DNA from: Nanobdellota archaeon
GTDB lineage: Archaea; Nanobdellota; Nanobdellia; Woesearchaeales; GW2011-AR15
Assembly (NCBI GenBank): GCA_018815145.1
Contig: JAHIYL010000039.1
Coordinates: 1 to 7,227 of the forward strand
Direction: 5' to 3'
Length of the DNA stretch: 7,227 bases
Part shown: positions 1-4,998 of the stretch, one piece after another
Position numbering within the stretch: position 1 is the first letter of the stretch
How the letters are laid out: each line of letters starts with the position of its first letter
Notes under the pieces: model-generated
The model's input: the letters and a program-made list of their open reading frames with translations, nothing else
Database searches by the model: none
Told to the model about the DNA's origin: nothing
Translations under genes and position numbers: made by a program

Positions 1-1
1 A

Positions 2-24
2 AATATTATGAGAATATTTATAAT
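2..24 (+). promoter_or_regulatory. Probable TATA box region of the winged-helix gene
   Basis: The first 30 bases are almost pure A/T. The best archaeal TATA match is TTTATAAT at 17-24. Transcription about 26 bases downstream of its centre would begin near 47, which would make the ATG at 49 a leaderless start. A weaker candidate, AATATTAT at 2-9, would place the transcript start near 31, matching the upstream ATG. No Shine-Dalgarno sequence precedes either ATG, which fits leaderless translation. The window edge hides anything further upstream. Confidence 0.5.
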
Positions 25-30
25 ATAATC

Positions 31-960
31 ATGACCAAAACCTTTATCATGAAAGAAAAAAATAATGAATACTTGGTTAGTGAGACTCTTCTTGTAGATA
101 ATCCTTCAGCACTTAAGATGATAGATCACCCCATCCGTCTTCAGATATTGAATGTGCTGGCAGAGAATCCGATGTACCCTGCAGAACTTGCAAAAGAACT
201 AAAGATGCATGAGCAGAAGGTGTATTATCATATCAAGCAGATGGTGAATTCAGGAGTGCTGGAGATAGTTGAAAAAAAGGAGATAAGAGGGACGACTGCA
301 AAGAGGTTTGCACCAAGATCGTTGAATTTTTCAGTCAGTCTTTCTAAGTCATGGAGGCCGCTTGATGATGTCCTGAAAAAAAAAGAATCAAGGATGAACG
401 AGTTCCTGAGCCCGTTCTTTAAAGCAGGGAAGTTCAACTCCTCTATTGTTGTCGGAAGCCCAGATCCGCATGGTGCTTTCAAAGCAAGGGCAAGGGACGG
501 GCATTATGCAATTGACCTGGCTCTGTTCTTAGGGCATTTTGGGGGACTGGGGCAGGATTTTGCAACAAAGCTTGACGTTGATGCTGATATGAATGAACCT
601 TCCAATTTTGTGCTTGTAGGAGGCCCAGTGACCAATCTCATGTTCACGAAGATCAATGATTTTCTTCCTGCAAAATTCTCTGACAAGAAGCCCTGGGGCA
701 TCATCACAGGAAAGGAGCATTATACAGAAGACTCTATCGGACTTCTAGCAAGGATTCCTAATCCATATAATCCAGATTTCATGATACTTGTGATTGCAGG
801 GATAAGGTTTATTGGGACAAAAGCAGCAGTTATGGCTTTGACCAGATATCCTGACCTTGTTCTGTCAAGATTTTCAGGTCAGAAAAAGTTTTCCTGCATA
901 GTCCAGGGATTTGATCTGGATGGGGACGGAAAGATAGATTCTATAGAAGTATTGGAATGA
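31..960 (+). CDS. ArsR-type winged-helix protein with C-terminal S-layer-C-like domain
   Basis: Putative DNA-binding regulator of 309 residues. Residues about 24-96 form a winged helix of the ArsR/HTH_20 type: an opening like the family's typical L-x-HPIRL-x-IL (here DHPIRLQIL), then AELAKELKMHEQKVYYHIKQ as the helix-turn-helix, then a basic wing. Residues about 138-309 form a second domain with GSPDPHG (142-148), ARDGHYA (154-160), LVGGPVTN (195-202), IPNP (242-245), VIAG (254-257), GTKAAVMAL (262-270) and the ending FDLDGDGKIDSIEVLE. The order GGPVxN, then VIAG, then GTxAA, matches my recollection of the C-terminal domain of archaeal S-layer proteins. There is no signal peptide or membrane helix, so the protein is probably cytoplasmic. 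The start is uncertain: ATG 31 gives 309 residues and ATG 49 gives 303; the TATA position slightly favours 49. The target is unknown; the adjacent envelope genes are the obvious candidates. The HTH call is firm and the S-layer-C resemblance moderate. Confidence 0.9.
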   Translation: MTKTFIMKEKNNEYLVSETLLVDNPSALKMIDHPIRLQILNVLAENPMYPAELAKELKMHEQKVYYHIKQMVNSGVLEIVEKKEIRGTTAKRFAPRSLNFSVSLSKSWRPLDDVLKKKESRMNEFLSPFFKAGKFNSSIVVGSPDPHGAFKARARDGHYAIDLALFLGHFGGLGQDFATKLDVDADMNEPSNFVLVGGPVTNLMFTKINDFLPAKFSDKKPWGIITGKEHYTEDSIGLLARIPNPYNPDFMILVIAGIRFIGTKAAVMALTRYPDLVLSRFSGQKKFSCIVQGFDLDGDGKIDSIEVLE

Positions 961-996
961 TAAAGGCAGATAAATAGAAATATAGAATGTAGGGCT

Positions 997-3375
997 TTAT
1001 TTTTTTTTTCTGCTTTTACTTTGGCTCTCCCGAATATTCTTATTTTTTTTACAAAGAACAACAGCAGTAATGATGAGCACAATCGCAAGAACAAATATTA
1101 TATATCCATAATTGTCCAATACAAAATCAATCAGGTTGAACTCTTTCAGGTTCAGCACATGCAGGTAGAATGCAGATGAATTGACTGTTCCACCTCTGCT
1201 GTCATCTGCACTGAAAGTGACTGCTTCAATTCCGTACCAGTCCTTTTTGGGTGATACCCTTGCCTTATCTTCAAATATCTTGATATCCATATTCTTTGTT
1301 TCAGATGCTGAATACATCAGCCGGTCTTCATCCGGATCAGAAAAGAAATCACTGAGTGTGATATAATGGATATGGTCTTCTTTGAAGCTCTGGTAAAGGC
1401 TTGTCAGGCAGAAATCTTCACTGAAAAATGTTTGGCATTCATTTTCTGTCTCATTGACATATTCCTGATAATTCCATCCAAAGAATGATTTATAAAACTG
1501 GAAACAGGAAAATAGGATGAACATACTTATCAATAACAATATAATCAGGGCAATCAGTCCGGGAAATATGTTTTTCTTTGCATTGCTTGCCGCAAGGACG
1601 AACATAAGGACCAGAATGATCAGGATGCCTACAATTGCGAGTGAGATGAGGCACCTGTATTTCACCAGATACTCTCCAAAAGTATGGTCAAACAGGGCAA
1701 ATGTCACCTTATAGCCATATGTTTGTCCGGATTCTTTTTCAGACAGAGTAAATATTACAGGATGCCATCCAAGCTTCATATCTTCACTTGCATTGATATC
1801 CAGGTCCAATTCAAATTCTTCACCCGGTTCAAGCTTAAAAGAGTCATCAGAAAGCCTGATCCAGCCGGCAGCTTTTTCATCAACAGTGATATCATAGTCA
1901 GATGGTTTTATACCATTGTTTTTGATCAGTATGGTCTTTTCATTGTCACCATGTCGGATATCAATATTATACCTGTCAAATTCCGGCTTATAGCAATTAT
2001 ACCAGGGCAATATATTTAATGTGAGTTCAGTGTATTTTTCAATGTCTGTGCCGTCAACTTTTGCTCTCCATTTGATGTAGTATTGGCCTGGTTTCTCCTG
2101 TGAAAAAACAATTGGGACTGTTCTTTCTTCTCCTGGCCTGACAATAACTTCGCTTTCAGCCACATACATATAGTCAGGACCGGAAATTTTCTCAAAAACA
2201 TATTTTGAATCATATTTTCCATTGTTCCTGACATATAGGCCAAGAGCTCCTGACTTGGATTCATCAACACACATATCTTCCAGTGTCAGATAATAGTCAA
2301 ATTTATAGCATTCTTCAGCAGATATCCTGATATCATTTTCAACCAGTAGGTCACCATAATCACTCTTCACTGAAACAAGTATATTGCTCTCTCTATCAAC
2401 TGGTTTTACAGCAATGCTGAATATTTTTTCCTCTCCTGAGCCAAGAGTGAAACTGTCAAATTCATTTTTAGGCATGATCCCTGATTTATCAGAATCTACT
2501 GTCAAGGTGAATTCATTTGAAAAACCGGCAAGGTTTTTGACTGTGACAGGAAAATTTACTTGTTTTGCAATGCATGCATCAATCTCTTCAGGTACAGCAA
2601 CAGAAAAATCATATTTTCTATCAATAACAAGCCTTATAGGAAGATTTGCCTTAAGAAGAGAACCTCTGGATGTTATTATTACAGTTGGCTCCAATGTTCC
2701 AAAGACACTGCAGTCAGGTTCAAGCCTGAATTTAACAGTTGCATTCCTTCTGCCGGAAAGAGCAACAAAAGCCGGTATTTCTGCTCTTCCGATGAAATTG
2801 TCTATTGTCAGATCATATGTTTCACTTGACTTTCCGGGATTGTATATGGCAAATGAGAATTCAGCAGATGTGCAGGGTGTTGCGTTTGCATTTGTCTTTA
2901 TTGGTACAACCAGGAGATTTGGGCAGTTTTTTACTACTGCATTCTGTATCACCTGTTTTTTTATGTTTGTATTTGACACAATATCAAGTGTTATATGCTG
3001 ATTTTCCTTTGCATCACACGGCAGATTGACAATATGATTGACCTTTTTTGATTCTCCGGGCATAAGATAGAAGCTGTTTGGGTAAACAGATGAATATCTG
3101 TTGTCTGATGCTATTATGATATGTTCTGCAATATTGCCGCTGTTCTTTATATTTATCTGGGTGTCTGCTGCGTCACAGCTGCATATGCTGAATTCATTCT
3201 GATAGCTTATCTGGAAGTCAGAATGAGGGTCGTATGTATTGATTATGAAAGAATCATCCTTTTCAGTGACAGGATCCAACTGCACAATTGAGAATTCTTC
3301 AGCAGAAGTATATAAGGATGAAGCTAAGATAAGGAGTGAGCATAATATAAATATCAAATTTAGTCTTCTGTTCAT
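997..3375 (-). CDS. Secreted multi-Ig-domain surface protein with three C-terminal membrane helices
   Basis: This 792-residue protein starts with a signal peptide (MNRR, hydrophobic core 7-20, likely cut near A25). About five Ig-like sandwich domains follow (roughly 57-150, 152-250, 255-352, 356-455, 459-560). Each has a strand ending in NNG/NxG-type turns and a 'PGE' turn, as in NEW3/CARDB-like domains. Cysteines recur near domain starts and junctions (151, 168, 222, 267, 356, 369, 461), suggesting disulfides. Hydrophobic helices lie at about 575-597, 603-626 and 756-775. A cadherin/Ig-like domain at 668-741 (LSDFFSDPDEDRLMYSASE, DSRGGT) sits between helices two and three. Positive charges (NAKKN; the lysine-rich tail after C775) place the loop and C-terminus inside, and both large regions outside. 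N-x-S/T sequons occur at 164, 211, 528, 641 and 732. No enzyme motif is visible. The ATG is preceded by GGTG, seven bases away. It is probably an envelope-structure or adhesion protein; the exact role is unknown. Confidence 0.9.
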   Translation of the reverse strand: MNRRLNLIFILCSLLILASSLYTSAEEFSIVQLDPVTEKDDSFIINTYDPHSDFQISYQNEFSICSCDAADTQINIKNSGNIAEHIIIASDNRYSSVYPNSFYLMPGESKKVNHIVNLPCDAKENQHITLDIVSNTNIKKQVIQNAVVKNCPNLLVVPIKTNANATPCTSAEFSFAIYNPGKSSETYDLTIDNFIGRAEIPAFVALSGRRNATVKFRLEPDCSVFGTLEPTVIITSRGSLLKANLPIRLVIDRKYDFSVAVPEEIDACIAKQVNFPVTVKNLAGFSNEFTLTVDSDKSGIMPKNEFDSFTLGSGEEKIFSIAVKPVDRESNILVSVKSDYGDLLVENDIRISAEECYKFDYYLTLEDMCVDESKSGALGLYVRNNGKYDSKYVFEKISGPDYMYVAESEVIVRPGEERTVPIVFSQEKPGQYYIKWRAKVDGTDIEKYTELTLNILPWYNCYKPEFDRYNIDIRHGDNEKTILIKNNGIKPSDYDITVDEKAAGWIRLSDDSFKLEPGEEFELDLDINASEDMKLGWHPVIFTLSEKESGQTYGYKVTFALFDHTFGEYLVKYRCLISLAIVGILIILVLMFVLAASNAKKNIFPGLIALIILLLISMFILFSCFQFYKSFFGWNYQEYVNETENECQTFFSEDFCLTSLYQSFKEDHIHYITLSDFFSDPDEDRLMYSASETKNMDIKIFEDKARVSPKKDWYGIEAVTFSADDSRGGTVNSSAFYLHVLNLKEFNLIDFVLDNYGYIIFVLAIVLIITAVVLCKKNKNIRESQSKSRKKK
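1000..1050 (+). terminator. Poly-T terminator of the winged-helix gene, inside the convergent gene's 3' end
   Basis: Runs of ten T (1000-1009) and eight T (1043-1050) lie 40 and 83 bases after the stop codon of the rightward gene. Intrinsic archaeal termination relies on such U-tracts without needing a strong hairpin. On the opposite strand the same tracts are lysine codons of the leftward gene's cytoplasmic tail, so coding and termination share these bases. Confidence 0.55.
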
Positions 3376-3382
3376 TGCTGAA

Positions 3383-3386
3383 CACC
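3383..3386 (-). promoter_or_regulatory. Short ribosome binding site (GGTG) deciding the start at 3375
   Basis: On the minus strand GGTG lies seven bases before the ATG and is the only Shine-Dalgarno-like match at proper spacing. It pairs with part of the archaeal anti-SD and supports the start that gives a clean signal peptide. It is much weaker than the GGAGGT of the neighbouring gene. Confidence 0.4.
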
Positions 3387-3396
3387 AAAATCCCCC

Positions 3397-3404
3397 TATA
3401 TATT
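3397..3404 (-). promoter_or_regulatory. Possible TATA box for the 792-residue surface protein gene
   Basis: AATATATA on the minus strand is centred about 25 bases before the ATG at 3375, so a transcript started here would be leaderless or nearly so. It follows directly after the T-tracts that probably end the upstream gene. Because the spacer is so AT-rich, this could be a chance match, with read-through from the upstream gene as the alternative. Confidence 0.35.
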
Positions 3405-3408
3405 CAAT

Positions 3409-3426
3409 AAAAAAAGTAAAAAAAAA
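3409..3426 (-). terminator. Double T-tract terminator of the 452-residue surface protein gene
   Basis: Immediately after the TAA stop, the minus strand reads nine T, then AC, then seven T. This is a typical archaeal U-tract terminator with no notable hairpin. It separates two genes in the same direction only 51 bases apart, so the downstream gene could be transcribed from its own promoter, by partial read-through, or both. Confidence 0.6.
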
Positions 3427-4785
3427 TTAATAATATGTTTGTCCTGAAACCTCTTCAGAATCGTCGTCTTCACTGCCCTTCAGCTTATTGAATCCGACAA
3501 TCAGTCCCAGGATAACCAGAAGCACAACAAGTACAACCAGACCAACTTCTAAGCCTTTCTTTATGCTTGTCCAATCAGCTGCAACTGGATTGTCTTCTGC
3601 CTTTTCTTTTCCTTCCATGACCTTTACTGTCAGTGGGACCTGTTCAGTTGTTCCTGCTGAAGCAATGCTTACCATGAAAATCTTCTCTCCTGCCGGAGCA
3701 TCTGCATTTGCCGAGACATACAGATATACTGTCTCTGTTTTTCTTGCTGAAACAACGACAAGGTTTGAAGGATCCATCCTGTAGGTTCCCCATGCATCGA
3801 CTCCTGAAACACTAAGTGTGTATGTCTTTGCTGTTGCACCGGTATTGCTGATCATCAAAGGATAGACTGCACCGCCAGCTCCTGCTTCAACATCCTGAGC
3901 ACCAGGAACTGTTATTACTGTCTTTCCTGTTTCAGCATCTGAATCTGGCTGGGCAAAATCACATGTCTCATCTTTGAGGACGGTTATTGTTGTGTCTTTT
4001 GTTGAAAGTTCATAGCCATCATCATAAGCAACTTTTGCTTTGACAACATATGTTCCTTCTTCAACACATTTTGGGATTCTCAGATAAAGATCCTCTGATG
4101 TTGTAGATTCTCCTGATTCAAGTTCATCAACATAGTCTGAAGCTTCTAGATTAAGTGCAGGGATAGTGACTGTGACCTTAATTCCGTCTTCATCTTTTTC
4201 ACCCATGTTCTTTACTCTGACACTTGCAAGAAGACCTCTTCCTGAAACAACTTCATTTGAAGGGTCAAGGACAATATCTTTTATGACAACATTATGACTT
4301 GGAGCAGCAACTTCGATATTGTAATTCTGTACAACTGCCTGTCCGTTCCTGTCTGAGATCATGACTCTCAATTTATATTCATCAGCATCCATCATGTCTG
4401 ACAGGTCAAGATACATGTGCTTGATATATGTCCTGTTTGCTTTTACATCAAATACATCTGTTGAGTCATGCACAGACTCATGTTCGATGCCGCTCATGAA
4501 TGCATCAACCTGGACATCTTTTGCGACTCCTGTTGAGCTAATCCTAAGCTTTACATCAAGTTCATCTCCCCTCTCAATAGTAAGTCTGTTAGTCCTGTCC
4601 ATCTCTACCCAGTCTCCATTTATCTCAACTTCACAGGTGTACACAGGCACTGGCTCAGAGTCTTCTATGTCACCGCAGCATGCGGTTGACCATGTTTCGT
4701 CATCACATGGGCAATCTGCTGCAAAGACTGCTGCAGAGAACAGGCTCATAAGAACCATAAGTGCTACAAAAATTTTTGTTTTCAT
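3427..4785 (-). CDS. Type I membrane surface protein, putative S-layer-like protein
   Basis: This 452-residue protein has a signal peptide (MKTK, hydrophobic 5-20, cleavage near A22/A23) and a short cysteine cluster (C25, C27, C36, C37). Three Ig-like domains follow at about 51-159, 162-270 and 288-390. The middle one is CARDB-like (ASVRVKNMGEKDEDGIKV, then LYLRIPKCVEEGTYVVKAKV). The third resembles NEW3 (YPLMISNTGATAKTYTLSV, then a YLYVSANADAPAGE strand). A single helix at about 414-432 is followed by a positive stop (FNKLKG) and an acidic tail ending TYY. The layout is signal peptide, ectodomain, one anchor, short cytoplasmic tail. It fits proteins annotated as putative S-layer proteins in DPANN archaea, as I recall them. 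The strong promoter, GGAGGT and long leader suggest high expression, which suits a major surface protein. The ectodomain is strongly acidic. The S-layer role is inferred; the topology is clear. Confidence 0.93.
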   Translation of the reverse strand: MKTKIFVALMVLMSLFSAAVFAADCPCDDETWSTACCGDIEDSEPVPVYTCEVEINGDWVEMDRTNRLTIERGDELDVKLRISSTGVAKDVQVDAFMSGIEHESVHDSTDVFDVKANRTYIKHMYLDLSDMMDADEYKLRVMISDRNGQAVVQNYNIEVAAPSHNVVIKDIVLDPSNEVVSGRGLLASVRVKNMGEKDEDGIKVTVTIPALNLEASDYVDELESGESTTSEDLYLRIPKCVEEGTYVVKAKVAYDDGYELSTKDTTITVLKDETCDFAQPDSDAETGKTVITVPGAQDVEAGAGGAVYPLMISNTGATAKTYTLSVSGVDAWGTYRMDPSNLVVVSARKTETVYLYVSANADAPAGEKIFMVSIASAGTTEQVPLTVKVMEGKEKAEDNPVAADWTSIKKGLEVGLVVLVVLLVILGLIVGFNKLKGSEDDDSEEVSGQTYY

Positions 4786-4795
4786 TTTGTTTTAT

Positions 4796-4801
4796 ACCTC
4801 C
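4796..4801 (-). promoter_or_regulatory. Strong ribosome binding site GGAGGT
   Basis: A perfect GGAGGT on the minus strand lies ten bases before the ATG at 4785. It is the best Shine-Dalgarno sequence in the window, fixes the start codon, and fits a highly translated gene. Confidence 0.8.
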
Positions 4802-4813
4802 ACTTTTACTGAT

Positions 4814-4831
4814 TTATCAATAGGTTGATAA
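4814..4831 (-). repeat. Inverted repeat in the leader of the S-layer-like gene
   Basis: TTATCAA and TTGATAA form a perfect seven-base inverted repeat around a four-base centre. It lies about 12 bases upstream of the GGAGGT and inside the predicted 5' untranslated region. It could fold as a small hairpin in the mRNA or be an operator-like palindrome for a dimeric regulator. The stem is AT-rich and weak, so regulation is only a possibility. Confidence 0.5.
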
Positions 4832-4875
4832 CTAATTTCCCCCTTTTTTTAACAAAAAATTTAACTTCAAGCTAA

Positions 4876-4890
4876 TATTTAAAGCTTTCG
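4876..4890 (-). promoter_or_regulatory. TATA box and BRE of the S-layer-like gene
   Basis: The minus strand reads CGAAAGC (4884-4890) followed by TTTAAATA (4876-4883), a near-consensus archaeal BRE/TATA pair. Transcription should begin near 4853, giving a leader of about 65-70 nt. The position, inside a 213-base gap with no genes, supports independent transcription from the large cysteine-rich protein gene upstream. Confidence 0.7.
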
Positions 4891-4903
4891 TTTTATTAGC
4901 ATA

Positions 4904-4938
4904 TCAAAGTAGATACACTAAATTACTATTTCAAAGTA
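4904..4938 (-). repeat. Paired TACTTTGA direct repeat upstream of the TATA box
   Basis: Minus-strand TACTTTGA occurs at 4904-4911 and 4931-4938, 27 bases apart, the nearer copy about 20 bases upstream of the TATA box. The position suits an activator site, but in such AT-rich DNA two 8-mers may be coincidental. The farther copy also lies partly in a six-base inverted repeat (ATTACT/AGTAAT, 4922-4940). Nothing else was recognised in the rest of 4891-4998, and no clear T-tract follows the stop at 4999. Confidence 0.3.
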
Positions 4939-4998
4939 ATGTTTGTGAGTATTTATATTTTTCTCTTTTTAATTGACTATAAGCCCATATTTGTGTCC

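Noticed and set aside
913..957. DLDGDGKID at the end of the winged-helix protein as a dockerin or EF-hand domain
   Set aside because: A single loop at the extreme C-terminus without the paired second loop; such endings fit the S-layer-C-like domain itself.
2384..3001. Open frame of 205 codons on the plus strand, antisense to the multi-Ig protein gene
   Set aside because: The opposite strand encodes a continuous protein with signal peptide, domains and membrane helices. This frame has no recognisable domain or ribosome binding site.
4361..4828. Open frame of 155 codons antisense to the S-layer-like gene
   Set aside because: Serine/threonine-rich low-complexity product mirroring the real gene on the minus strand, with no ribosome binding site. 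It would also run through the real gene's start and leader.
4922..4940. ATTACT/AGTAAT inverted repeat as terminator of the large protein gene
   Set aside because: Six AT-rich base pairs with no following T-tract on the minus strand; too weak to call.
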